Origin: Stenotrophomonas rhizophila
GTDB taxonomy: Bacteria > Pseudomonadota > Gammaproteobacteria > Xanthomonadales > Xanthomonadaceae
Length of the DNA: 64,000 bases
Assembly: GCF_000661955.1 (NCBI RefSeq)
Contig: NZ_CP007597.1
Coordinates: 2,522,984-2,586,983 of the forward strand
Direction: 5' to 3'
The notes beneath the pieces are model-generated. The model was not told the DNA's origin. It did no database searches and saw only the letters and a program-made list of their open reading frames with translations. The position numbers and the translations under genes were made by a program. Positions 37,945-45,809 of this stretch are shown here, piece by piece; the first letter of the stretch is position 1, and each line of letters begins with the position of its first letter.

Positions 37945-38010
37945 CGAGGCCCCGCATCGGGTCAGGTTGAAGGCGCTCCCCCGCAACCTGTTCCGGGTGC
38001 GGGGCCGTTG
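37945..38010 (-). promoter_or_regulatory. Transcription attenuator of the thr operon
   Basis: After the leader stop codon the minus strand has GGCCCCGCA (38006-37998). This can pair either with a proximal TGCGGGG (37985-37979) or with a distal TGCGGGGCC (37956-37948, nine perfect pairs). CAGGTT/AACCTG is nested inside the distal pairing. Two mutually exclusive hairpins behind a threonine-rich leader fit ribosome-controlled attenuation. The T tract is weak. A small CCTCG-AAT-CGAGG hairpin holds the thrA GAGG ribosome site, so control of translation is also possible. Confidence 0.65.
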
Positions 38011-38020
38011 TTTTCGGAAA

Positions 38021-38158
38021 TTACGCGAAGACGACGGGCCGCACCAGGCGAGTGGTGACGGTGGTAATGGTGGTGGTACCGGTGGTCTGCGCAGGCACGC
38101 CTCGACCGGCCGCGAGGGCGGCGGTGCAGAGCTGGGCGGTGGCGGCGATAGAGACCAT
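38021..38158 (-). CDS. thrL: Threonine operon leader peptide
   Basis: A 45-codon open frame from ATG to TAA lies directly upstream of thrA and ends 89 bases before its start. It encodes 11 threonines, nine of them within residues 25-36, with the run TTGTTTITTVTT including one isoleucine. Translation of a Thr/Ile-rich leader before thrABC is the classical attenuation arrangement. When charged tRNA-Thr is scarce the ribosome would stall here and change the hairpin choice downstream. The protein itself has no expected function. Confidence 0.9.
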   Translation of the reverse strand: MVSIAATAQLCTAALAAGRGVPAQTTGTTTITTVTTRLVRPVVFA

Positions 38159-38283
38159 GGGCCAAGAAAACTACGCCGGCGGGGGCTTGTCAAGTGTTGC
38201 AGTGCAAGATCAAGCGGGGCGCGATCAGCCTGCATCGTCGGCAAAAAGGTTGCGAATGAGACCATGCAGCCACAGCAACGCAC

Positions 38284-39231
38284 TCAGCCCACATGTTCCG
38301 CAATTGCCCGCGGCGGCCGATGCGCGTGCGCGCACATCAGCACGCCGGACACCAGGCACGCGATCGCGACTGTTTCCATCGGGGTCGGCCAGCGCTGTTG
38401 CCAAGCGAAGCCATACAGCAGCGCGAACAGGGTCTCGAACACGATCATCTGGCCGGTCAGGGTGAGCGGCAGATTGCGGCTGGCGCGGTTCCAGCACGCG
38501 TTGCCCAGCACCGAGGCCACCACCGCCACCCCGGCGCTGATCAGCCAGAACCAGCCCCAGTCCACCGCGGCGTGGGATGCGCTCGGCAGCAGGAACGCAC
38601 TGGGCACCAGCAACAGCGACAGCGCGCCGGTCGCCACGCCGGTCAACAGCGACCAGTCGTGGCCGGACAGGTCCGGTCGGCGTGCCAGCCAGCGGCTGTT
38701 GCCAATCGAATACACCGCCCACGAAAACAGCGCGCCCACCGCGCATAGCAGGCCCAGCAGGCGACGGCCGGTGGACCCCTGCGCGTGCTCGGCCTGCAGC
38801 GCCTCATAGCCCACCAACGCCACCCCGGCCAGACACAGCAGCAGCGCGGGCGCCAGCTTGCGCAACGGCACGGCGCCCTTCTCGCGCACGCCCGCCAGCG
38901 TCACCACCACCGGAATCAGGCCGACGATCAGCGACGCCGCCGCGCCACCGGCCCACTGCACGGCATTGGCCAGCAACACGAAATACACCAGGTTGCCGGC
39001 CAGGCTCAGCCACAGCAGGCCGCGCCATTCGGCCATGCCGATGCGCGTGCGCAGGTCGCGCCAACGGGGGGCCAGCAACACCACGGCGATCAGCCCGTAG
39101 ACCAGATAGCGACCGGCCGACAGCTGCACCGCACCGAACTGGCTCAGCATCGCCGGCGCCAGGAACACCACGCCCCACAGTGCGCCGGCGGCAATGCCGT
39201 TGGCGATGCCCACTCCCATCGATCGATTCAT
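38284..39231 (-). CDS. DMT-superfamily (EamA-like) exporter
   Basis: A 315-residue inner-membrane protein with about ten hydrophobic helices and two EamA repeats (about 8-140 and 160-295). GALWGVVFLAPAML is at the start, and QWAGGAAASLIVGLIPVVV lies in the first repeat. Members export amino acids or metabolites. The substrate is unknown. An AraC-type regulator gene lies 72 bp upstream on the same strand and may control it. Confidence 0.88.
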   Translation of the reverse strand: MNRSMGVGIANGIAAGALWGVVFLAPAMLSQFGAVQLSAGRYLVYGLIAVVLLAPRWRDLRTRIGMAEWRGLLWLSLAGNLVYFVLLANAVQWAGGAAASLIVGLIPVVVTLAGVREKGAVPLRKLAPALLLCLAGVALVGYEALQAEHAQGSTGRRLLGLLCAVGALFSWAVYSIGNSRWLARRPDLSGHDWSLLTGVATGALSLLLVPSAFLLPSASHAAVDWGWFWLISAGVAVVASVLGNACWNRASRNLPLTLTGQMIVFETLFALLYGFAWQQRWPTPMETVAIACLVSGVLMCAHAHRPPRAIAEHVG

Positions 39232-39303
39232 CTGCGCGCGTGCACCGCTACCGGAAACAAGGCGCCAGTGTAGGCATCGGCACAGCGGCGGTCTTGACCC
39301 AGG

Positions 39304-40026
39304 CTACTGCCGCTGCCGGCGCCGGTATTCGGCCGAGCTCATGCCCCATTCGCGGCGCAGTGCCCGGGTCAACGCACTCTGTTCGGAGTAGCCCGCGTGC
39401 TGGGCAATCTGCGCGATGGCCAGGTCGGTGCCGGCCAACTGGCCACGCGCCCAGCGCAGACGGCAGCTGCTCAACCAGGCCTGCGGGCTGAGGCCGAACG
39501 CGTGCCGGAACAACGCGTGCACCCGGCTGCCACTCACGCCCACCTCGGCCGCGATGCGCTCCACCGGCCAGGCCTGACCGGGCTGGCGTTCAATGCGCGC
39601 GCATACCGCCTGCAGGCGGGTGGCACTGCCAGCCGGCGAAAAGGCCTCCAGCAGCAGCGGCATCTCACGCGCCACCACCGCAGGGTCGATCTGGCCGGTG
39701 CCTGCCGCGCTGACCCGGCGCGCCATCGCACGTACGGGCGCAGGCAATGCCAGCACCGGGTGCCGCGCCAGGCGCTCCACGGTGTCGTCATCCAGCAGCG
39801 CAGCCGGGCAATCCACGATTAGGAACCGATCGTCCTGCAGCGCGCATTGCGCGTGCCCTGCCGACGGCGCCACGAAGGCGCCCTGCCACACGTCCAGGCG
39901 TGCGCCGCGCCCCTCCAGTTCGAACGTCAGTTCGCCCTGCAGCGGCACCACCCATTGCGCGAAGTCATGCCGGTCCACGCTGGACGTGCGGCCGTAGCGA
40001 CGCAGGTTGAAGGCAGCGGTGGACAT
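39304..40026 (-). CDS. AraC-family transcriptional regulator
   Basis: A 240-residue regulator. An N-terminal cupin-type ligand domain (HDFAQWVVPLQGELTFELEG) is followed by two helix-turn-helices near the C terminus (WPVERIAAEVGVSGSRVHALFRHAFG in two pieces, then AIAQIAQHAGYSEQSALTRALRREWG likewise). It ends SSAEYRRRQ, the usual AraC tail. The ATG at 40026 is preferred over a longer frame because conservation begins there. It is probably cotranscribed with, or regulates, the DMT exporter gene. Confidence 0.9.
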   Translation of the reverse strand: MSTAAFNLRRYGRTSSVDRHDFAQWVVPLQGELTFELEGRGARLDVWQGAFVAPSAGHAQCALQDDRFLIVDCPAALLDDDTVERLARHPVLALPAPVRAMARRVSAAGTGQIDPAVVAREMPLLLEAFSPAGSATRLQAVCARIERQPGQAWPVERIAAEVGVSGSRVHALFRHAFGLSPQAWLSSCRLRWARGQLAGTDLAIAQIAQHAGYSEQSALTRALRREWGMSSAEYRRRQRQ

Positions 40027-40140
40027 GGCCGAAGACAGTACGGAACCCGGGGGAAGGAGGAGTCTGCGCGCCCCCTGTGCCCGGTGCAACAAGGGCCGCG
40101 CGGGCCGGTGCTATAGTCGGGACCGTCCAGTCAGCAAGGA

Positions 40141-40968
40141 GTGCATGCCGTGACGTCCCCTTCCATTCCGCCTGTGCGGCAGCGCCGCCGGTTTCCGGCC
40201 CTGCTTGCGATCCTGGCCGTGGGTCTTCCCCTGACCACTGCCCACGCCGAATCCTCTGCCCCAGTGTCCGCCGCGCGTACTGCGCCGGGCCCGCAGTGCA
40301 TGGACGCCAAGGGCCTGCTGGAGATGAACCAGAGCAGCCCCGACAGCATCACCTTGCTCGACCGCCACCAGTCACCGTGGCGGCTGCGCTTCAATGCTGC
40401 CTGCCCGGGACTGCTCGCCGCCGAAGACCCGCGCGTTGCCGCTGTCGACAGTTGGGTCTGCGGCACCGGCGATGAGCGGGTCGTCGCCGGCGACACAACC
40501 TGCACCATCACCGCGGTGGACCGCATCAGCCGCCGCGAATTCGCACAGCATGCAAAGCAGAGCGGCGTTGCGCGCCCGGTCACGCTGGGCGCGGTGAATG
40601 TCACCGAGCAGCGGCGCACCTTCCGCGGTTCACCGTCGTACTGCTTCAGCACCCGCCATGTGCGCAGCTGGAGCGACAGCCCGCAGGGCGTCACCGTGGA
40701 AACCAACCCCCGCTACTCCGGTGGCCACCGCCGCTACATCATCGAAGTGGCGTCATCCTGCGAGCTGGTGCACTCGCCACAGCTGCGTTTCCATTCCGGT
40801 TTCAATACCGGCGTGATCTGTGGGCACCCGGGCGACCGGCTGGAAGTGATCCCCACGGTGGACCCCATCCTGGTCGCGATCTCCGAACGTGGGCCCCTGC
40901 CGGAACCGCCCATCAACCGCACCCTGTCCCGCTGCGCGATCCTCGCCGTCTACCCGGCCGCGTCGTGA
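40141..40968 (+). CDS. Secreted Cys-containing protein with two related halves
   Basis: A 275-residue protein, not recognised with certainty. A signal peptide (RRRFPALLAILAVGLPLTTAHAE) leads to two similar modules, about residues 53-130 and 167-271. Each starts with a cysteine followed by a short helix-like segment, then a beta strand, a mid-module cysteine (NAACPGL; ASSCELV), a CG..GD(E/R) turn (VCGTGDERVV; ICGHPGDRLEV) and a last cysteine before an aliphatic (TCTITAVD; RCAILAVY). A DUF6491-like fold is my tentative guess. It overlaps the following GNAT gene by four bases. Confidence 0.75.
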   Translation: MHAVTSPSIPPVRQRRRFPALLAILAVGLPLTTAHAESSAPVSAARTAPGPQCMDAKGLLEMNQSSPDSITLLDRHQSPWRLRFNAACPGLLAAEDPRVAAVDSWVCGTGDERVVAGDTTCTITAVDRISRREFAQHAKQSGVARPVTLGAVNVTEQRRTFRGSPSYCFSTRHVRSWSDSPQGVTVETNPRYSGGHRRYIIEVASSCELVHSPQLRFHSGFNTGVICGHPGDRLEVIPTVDPILVAISERGPLPEPPINRTLSRCAILAVYPAAS

Positions 40969-41447
40969 CGGCCCTGCTTCGGGTCACCTTGAGTGACCGG
41001 CCCCAGCTGCTGCCGCAGGTCGCGGCCTGGTACTTCCAGCAGTGGGGGCACCACGTGCCCGGCCGGACGTTGGCCGACGAGTGCGAACGGCTGGAGGTGT
41101 TCCTGCAGCCCGACGCCCTGCCGATGCTGTTGGTCGCGATGCAGGACGATCGCCCTGTCGCGGCCGCACAGCTGAAGTTCCATGAACGTGCGGAACGCCC
41201 GGAACGTCTTCACTGGCTGGGGGGCGTCTACGTGGATGCCGCGCAACGCGGCAAGGGCGTCGCCGAGGCCCTGATCACCGACCTGATGGCGCGCGCCGCC
41301 AGCGAAGGCGTGCGCGAGGTCTACCTGCAGACCGAAGCCGATGATGGCGGCCTGTACCGCCGGCTCGGCTGGATGCCGCTGGAATCGATCGTGCATGCCG
41401 GCGGGTTTCCGGTGCGCATCATGGTCCGGCGGCTCGCGCCGCCGTGA
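40965..41447 (+). CDS. GNAT-family N-acetyltransferase
   Basis: A 160-residue acetyl-CoA-dependent transferase. The acetyl-CoA pyrophosphate loop is VDAAQRGKGVAEALI near residues 90-104, and LQTEADDGGLYRRLGWMPLE near 121-140 is the typical C-terminal strand-helix of GNATs. The start is a GTG overlapping the stop of the previous gene (GTGA), so the two are coupled. The substrate is unknown. Confidence 0.88.
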   Translation: MTALLRVTLSDRPQLLPQVAAWYFQQWGHHVPGRTLADECERLEVFLQPDALPMLLVAMQDDRPVAAAQLKFHERAERPERLHWLGGVYVDAAQRGKGVAEALITDLMARAASEGVREVYLQTEADDGGLYRRLGWMPLESIVHAGGFPVRIMVRRLAPP

Positions 41448-41735
41448 TCAGCGCACGCGAAGCGGCTGCGGGGCCGGGCGATCGGCCAGCGACCCCAGCG
41501 TGAAGGTGTAACCGGCCTCTTCCAACAGCTTGCGCATGCGCAGCTCGGCGCGCTTCGGATACGCCAGCGACAGCGGCGCATGCAGCGCATAGGACGTGGA
41601 CTTGCCCGGCATCGTGTCGCGGGTCACCGACGACTGATTCGTTTCGCAGGCATTGGACCACAGGTCCGACAGCACCTTCGGTCCGATGGATTGATTGTTG
41701 CCAAGCCGAAGCGTCAGCCAACGCATGTGTTCCAT
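41448..41735 (-). CDS. Small hypothetical protein
   Basis: A 95-residue protein of unknown function on the minus strand, convergent with and directly abutting the GNAT gene. The ATG at 41735 (MEHMRW) is preferred; a second ATG three codons on is possible. It has no signal or membrane segment. The C-terminal half, AELRMRKLLEEAGYTFTLGS, looks like an amphipathic helix followed by a strand. Support is codon use and lack of a competitor, not homology. Confidence 0.5.
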   Translation of the reverse strand: MEHMRWLTLRLGNNQSIGPKVLSDLWSNACETNQSSVTRDTMPGKSTSYALHAPLSLAYPKRAELRMRKLLEEAGYTFTLGSLADRPAPQPLRVR

Positions 41736-41901
41736 AACAGATCCAGTCAGCCCTTTCGATCGAGTATGCACCAAATCCCCACCCCCCGTACGGCGGCGTT
41801 CGGCCGCCAGACGCAGACAGCCCCGGGCGTACCGGGGCTGTCTGCGCGGTGCACTGCGCGTGTTCATGCGGCGCCGATCAAGGCGCCGCGATGCCCGGCG
41901 G

Positions 41902-42351
41902 TCAGTGCTTCATTGCATGCTTGCGGTCGCGCATGACCGCATGGCATTCCTGCACCTGCGGCAGCAGGCGCTGCACTTCCTGGCGCGCGGCCGGGGTGGT
42001 GTCGCTGTCGGTGAGGGTGTCCTTGAACGCCTTCAGCAGGCGATCCTCGGATTCCTCCAGTTCAGCCACATAACCGTACTGCGTGTCGCCCAGGGTGGCG
42101 CGGATCTTGCCGTAGAACTGCTGCATCGACCCCACCACCGTGCCGTGGTCGGCCGGCTTGCCACCGGCGGCCACCACCGTGGCGCTGAGCGAGCGGACCA
42201 GTTCGTCCTTCACCCCGGCGATGCGGGTGAACAGCGCAGACAGTTCTGCGTCCTTCACCTTGCCGGCCGCCTCGGTGTAGAAATCCTTGCCGTCGCGGGC
42301 GATTTCGATCAGGTCATTCAAGGTGTGCGTGGTCTTGGTTTCGGTAGTCAC
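41902..42351 (-). CDS. PA2169-family four-helix-bundle protein
   Basis: A 149-residue protein of the DUF2383/ferritin-like four-helix type. NDLIEIARDGKDFYTEAA (12-29) is the first helix; RIAGVKDELVRSLSATVVAAGGKP and EESEDRLLKAFKDTL follow (the first in pieces). These small proteins are often stress- or stationary-phase-induced, and their role is not established. Translation starts at a GTG (VTTETKTTH) with AGGAG upstream; the longer open frame above it is not supported. Confidence 0.85.
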   Translation of the reverse strand: MTTETKTTHTLNDLIEIARDGKDFYTEAAGKVKDAELSALFTRIAGVKDELVRSLSATVVAAGGKPADHGTVVGSMQQFYGKIRATLGDTQYGYVAELEESEDRLLKAFKDTLTDSDTTPAARQEVQRLLPQVQECHAVMRDRKHAMKH

Positions 42352-42512
42352 TGCGATCTGCTCCTGAAGTTTCGGGCTTGCCCGTGCTTGGGTGGATCCA
42401 CTTTTCCGCATCGCCAATGAAGTCGGCGTGACACTGAAAACAAGCGGTTCAGTGACGTATCGACGGCGCGTTGCGATTGTTTCCATCGCGTGTTCGCCAT
42501 GCGATTGCGTCT

Positions 42513-42782
42513 TCACGACACGTCGCGACGTCGCTTCACGCGCGACAGCACCTGCCCGGCTACCGCGGTGCCCAGCACCAGGCTGTTGGTGACCACGAAC
42601 ACCCAGGACTGCAACGCAATGCTGTACAGAATGAACAGCACTGAGGCACTGATCTGCCCGACGAACAACCAGGTGGACACCGCCTCGCTGTCGGGCGCGT
42701 GCCACTGTTTCCAGATCTGACGCCACAGCGTCGCCACCAGGATGCCGGTCGCCGCCCAGCCGAGCAGATCCACCGCTGCCAT
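42513..42782 (-). CDS. Small membrane protein, SemiSWEET/PQ-loop-like
   Basis: An 89-residue protein with three hydrophobic helices (about 4-20, 37-55, 60-78), the triple-helix layout of SemiSWEET/PQ-loop proteins. WLFVGQISASVLFILYSIA resembles helix 2 and NSLVLGTAVAGQVL helix 3. The PQ pair of helix 1 reads RQ here (ATLWRQIWKQW). Its ATG overlaps the stop of the glycosyltransferase gene, making it the sixth gene of the run. A lipid or sugar-linked carrier is one guess; function is unknown. Confidence 0.7.
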   Translation of the reverse strand: MAAVDLLGWAATGILVATLWRQIWKQWHAPDSEAVSTWLFVGQISASVLFILYSIALQSWVFVVTNSLVLGTAVAGQVLSRVKRRRDVS

Positions 42783-43504
42783 CAGCACGCAGCCGCTGGT
42801 TTGGTCGCGCTGCCAGCGAGCACTGCTTCGGGCGGATCCGCGTTGCCGCACAGCTGTGCTTCCAGCCGCCGCAGGAAGTCGCTGAATCCGTTCACCGCCC
42901 GCGCATGACGGCGGGCGCTGGTTACCACCTGTGGCGTGGCAAGGCGGGCCACGCGCGCGCCACTGGCCTGGATGGCCGCAATGAGGGCGACGTCTTCGCC
43001 GGTCACCAGGGGAAGAAATCCGCCGCTGTCGCGGTAGGCGCTGGCACTGAAGCCCATGTTCGCCCCGTGCACGTGCAGGTGGCCGTCCCGTGCCTGCTCG
43101 CTGGCCCCGAAGGCTCGCTGCACGGTCGGCGCATAGTCCTGCCAATCGTCCACGGTCACCACCCCGCAGAAAGCGCTGGCACCGCACTGCACCTGTTTCA
43201 CCAGCCAATCGGCCGGCACGCGACTGTCGGCGTCAGTGCAGCCGATCCATCGCGCGCCCTGTGCCAGGGCGTGATCGCTGGCCACTGCACGCGCCACCCC
43301 CACACAGCCCGCCTCGACCCGTACGACCTGTACCCCGAAACGTCGGCATATCGCCGCCGTGGCGTCACTGCAGCGGTCCAGGGCCACGATGATCCGCACG
43401 TCTTCGCCGGCCAGGGCGCGATGCTGCGCGGCCGCCTGCAACGCCTGCAGGCAGGGACCGATCAGCCGCTCCTCGTTGTGCGCCGGTACGATCGCCGCGA
43501 TCAT
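42782..43504 (-). CDS. Glycosyltransferase family 2
   Basis: A 240-residue GT-A fold enzyme. It has IVPAHNEERLIGPCLQAL at the start, IIVALDRCSDATAAI, the metal-binding D91-A-D93 (CTDADSRVPADW), and a GEDVALIAAI segment near 180 that would carry the catalytic base. No membrane helix is present. It overlaps the methyltransferase gene by four bases. The sugar donor and acceptor are unknown; nearby PIG-L and acyl-CoA-dehydrogenase-like genes suggest a glycolipid or a modified small molecule. Confidence 0.88.
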   Translation of the reverse strand: MIAAIVPAHNEERLIGPCLQALQAAAQHRALAGEDVRIIVALDRCSDATAAICRRFGVQVVRVEAGCVGVARAVASDHALAQGARWIGCTDADSRVPADWLVKQVQCGASAFCGVVTVDDWQDYAPTVQRAFGASEQARDGHLHVHGANMGFSASAYRDSGGFLPLVTGEDVALIAAIQASGARVARLATPQVVTSARRHARAVNGFSDFLRRLEAQLCGNADPPEAVLAGSATKPAAAC

Positions 43505-44088
43505 CGCAGCCCCTCGTGCTCGGCAACCGAGCGGGTGTCGCGCGACCAGCCCTGCAGCAGCATGTCCGCATCGCACCAGGAGAACGCCCGCGGCAGCAAC
43601 GCGTCCAACTGGGCATGCACGAACGCGGCCGAGCACCTGGCCTGTGCAAAGTCCGGCCGCCAGTGGCAGGCAATCAGCACCCCCTGCGCGTCCAGCGACG
43701 TGGCCAGCCGTGCCGCCATCGCCTGCATTGTGGGCGGGTCCAGGTAATAGCCCAGCTCGCTGAACACGATCAGGTCGAACGTGCCATCGGGCCACTGACG
43801 CGGGTGCTCGGCACGCTCGACCTGCACATGTGACTGTGCGGCCAAGGAAACGCGTGCCGCGCTCACCGCCTCTTCGCTCAGGTCGGTGGCCAGCAACTGC
43901 GCGCAGCGCGGCGCGAGTGCAGCGGTGAGCACCCCGTTGGAGCACCCCAGCTCCCAGCCGCGCAGGTAGTGGGCCCGTGGCAGGCTGGCCAGGGTCAGGG
44001 CACGCTTGCGCGCCTCGTACCAGCGGGTGCGGTACGCGAACGGATCGTCCTGCTGGTAGAGCGCGTCGAAGTAGGCGGTCGTGTTCAT
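43501..44088 (-). CDS. SAM-dependent methyltransferase, NodS-like
   Basis: A 195-residue class I methyltransferase. Motif I is GWELGCSNGVLTAALA (44-59), the acidic loop is LLATDLSEEAV, and the post-motif is FDLIVFSELGYYL. It resembles NodS, the N-methyltransferase acting on deacetylated chitooligosaccharides. That is notable because the next gene upstream encodes a PIG-L-type deacetylase. Start and stop overlap the neighbouring genes by four bases each. The real acceptor is unknown. Confidence 0.87.
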   Translation of the reverse strand: MNTTAYFDALYQQDDPFAYRTRWYEARKRALTLASLPRAHYLRGWELGCSNGVLTAALAPRCAQLLATDLSEEAVSAARVSLAAQSHVQVERAEHPRQWPDGTFDLIVFSELGYYLDPPTMQAMAARLATSLDAQGVLIACHWRPDFAQARCSAAFVHAQLDALLPRAFSWCDADMLLQGWSRDTRSVAEHEGLR

Positions 44089-44843
44089 CCAATCAACACC
44101 TCGTAGTCACGCTCGAAACGCTGCACCACCGTGGGTGGCAGGATGGGGTCGCAGTCCAGCCCGTCCACCGCGCCAAGCTGGGTCGAAAACTGGGTGATGG
44201 CCGCGCGCTTGCGCTGCATCAGCTGGGCGCTCAGCGGGACGCGCGTCGCGGACGCCCAGGCATGCGATGCGTCCTGCGGATCCAGCCAATGCCAGCCCCA
44301 CACCGGGAATTCGCGCAGCGTGCAGCCACGTGATGCGGCCGCGAGCGCGCAGGCGCGGCCCACTGCCTCGTGGTCGGGATGTGCATCGAGGCGCCACGGC
44401 CCCAGCACCAGATCATCGGCGCGCAGCAACGCCAGCAGGCGCGCCGCCAGCGCTGCTTCGCTACCGGCTACGGCACCGTCATCCATGTGGAACGCGTGAT
44501 GGACACCATCGGCCAGGCCGAGGCAGTCCAATGCACGCGCGAGTTCCTGCTGGCGCGTGCTACGCAGCCGGCGCGGTGGCCACGCCGACTGACCGGGATA
44601 GCAGGCCTCACCATCGGTAACCGACATGACCACCACCGGCAGCCCAAGCGCTTGGGTAGCGGCCATCAGTCCGCCACAGGCGAGCACTTCGTCGTCCGGG
44701 TGCGGCGACACCACCACCAGCCGTGCATGGCCCGCAAGCAGCGTGGCGGCGTCGCACACCGGCAGCGCATCCAGCCACGCGCACGCCTGCCACTGGGCTT
44801 CGCTGACGCCGTCGCCGGCAATGTGGCGCGTTACAACGTCCAT
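44085..44843 (-). CDS. PIG-L/LmbE-family deacetylase
   Basis: A 252-residue zinc hydrolase that typically removes N-acetyl from GlcNAc-type substrates. The zinc motif is VSPHPDDEVLACGG with H48, D50 and D51 (PHPDDE at 47-52). The third ligand lies in RLDAHPDHEAVG near 155. The ATG at 44843 overlaps the dehydrogenase-like gene by 13 bases, so the longer open frame above it is not used. The start overlap and the four-base overlap with the methyltransferase imply a tightly coupled operon. Confidence 0.88.
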   Translation of the reverse strand: MDVVTRHIAGDGVSEAQWQACAWLDALPVCDAATLLAGHARLVVVSPHPDDEVLACGGLMAATQALGLPVVVMSVTDGEACYPGQSAWPPRRLRSTRQQELARALDCLGLADGVHHAFHMDDGAVAGSEAALAARLLALLRADDLVLGPWRLDAHPDHEAVGRACALAAASRGCTLREFPVWGWHWLDPQDASHAWASATRVPLSAQLMQRKRAAITQFSTQLGAVDGLDCDPILPPTVVQRFERDYEVLIG

Positions 44844-45808
44844 GCCCGCCCCTCGCGATGGCAGTCCATGCCCAGCTGCTGCCAGTCGCGGTCGGCATGG
44901 CTCTGGCGGATGAACACGGTCAGGTCGCTCCAGCGCCGCGCGTGCTCCGGGTCCATGCACATGGGCCCCGGCCCAAGCGCCCGCGCGACCAGATCCAGGG
45001 TCTGCACGCAAGCGCGCTCCACCACGCTGCGCACCCGCACCACTTCAGTCATGTGGGCATGTGTGGGGGCGGCGTCGATCAAGTCCGCCAGCTCACGCAG
45101 CAGCGCCGCGCACGCGGACAGGCTCATGTCGACCTGGCCGAGCAGCCCGGCTGCCACGCCCGGCTCACCCGCCTTGGGCGAGCACCGCAGCGGCGCGGCC
45201 AATGCCGTTGCCGCCCCGAACCAGCACGCGGCGATACCCGCGCCGCCGTGCCAGAAGCCGGGGCGTTGCAGGTAGGCGTCGGCCGCGCCGATCTCCACGG
45301 CCGGCACGCGGTCGAAGTGCGCGGTAGCGCTGGGAATGCGCTCCATGCCGGTGGCCTGCCAGGCTTGGGTGTCGCACTTCAGGCGCGCCTGTCGCAGGTC
45401 CGCACGGAACAGCCGGCAGTGCCCGTCCACCCGCACCGTCACCAGCGCCGCGCCCACCCAATCGGCACCCGAGCACCACGGTTTGGCGCCACTCAGCGTT
45501 CTGCTGCCGGCATCGAAGGCCAGCGTCGCCGCCGGTCCTTCGGCGGCCCATACCGCCGCCAGTTCCCCGGTAGCCAGCGGCGGGGCGTCAAGTTCATGCA
45601 GAATCGCCGCGGCGTCATAGTGCGCCTCCAGCAGCTTGGCCAGGCATAGATCCTGCGCCCCGATCTGCGCCAACAGCCGCCAGCGCCCCAGCGTGTCGCC
45701 CGCCCCCGGCAGCGGCAGCGCGGGATGGCGGGCCAGCCATGCCTGCGCGTGCTGCACCAAGGCAGGCGTTTCCGTACGCGGCGTGGCGATGTTGCTCACC
45801 GTACCCAT
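44831..45808 (-). CDS. Acyl-CoA dehydrogenase-like flavoprotein (short, divergent)
   Basis: A 325-residue protein related to acyl-CoA dehydrogenases, shorter than the usual 380-400. GAKPWCSGADWVGAALVTV (about 107-125) corresponds to the FAD/substrate middle beta domain. The C-terminal half is helical, with RVRSVVERACVQTLDLVARALG. I do not see the usual catalytic glutamate context, so activity on acyl-CoA is uncertain. Its start is one base after the alcohol dehydrogenase stop. Confidence 0.78.
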   Translation of the reverse strand: MGTVSNIATPRTETPALVQHAQAWLARHPALPLPGAGDTLGRWRLLAQIGAQDLCLAKLLEAHYDAAAILHELDAPPLATGELAAVWAAEGPAATLAFDAGSRTLSGAKPWCSGADWVGAALVTVRVDGHCRLFRADLRQARLKCDTQAWQATGMERIPSATAHFDRVPAVEIGAADAYLQRPGFWHGGAGIAACWFGAATALAAPLRCSPKAGEPGVAAGLLGQVDMSLSACAALLRELADLIDAAPTHAHMTEVVRVRSVVERACVQTLDLVARALGPGPMCMDPEHARRWSDLTVFIRQSHADRDWQQLGMDCHREGRAWTL

Positions 45809-45809
45809 G

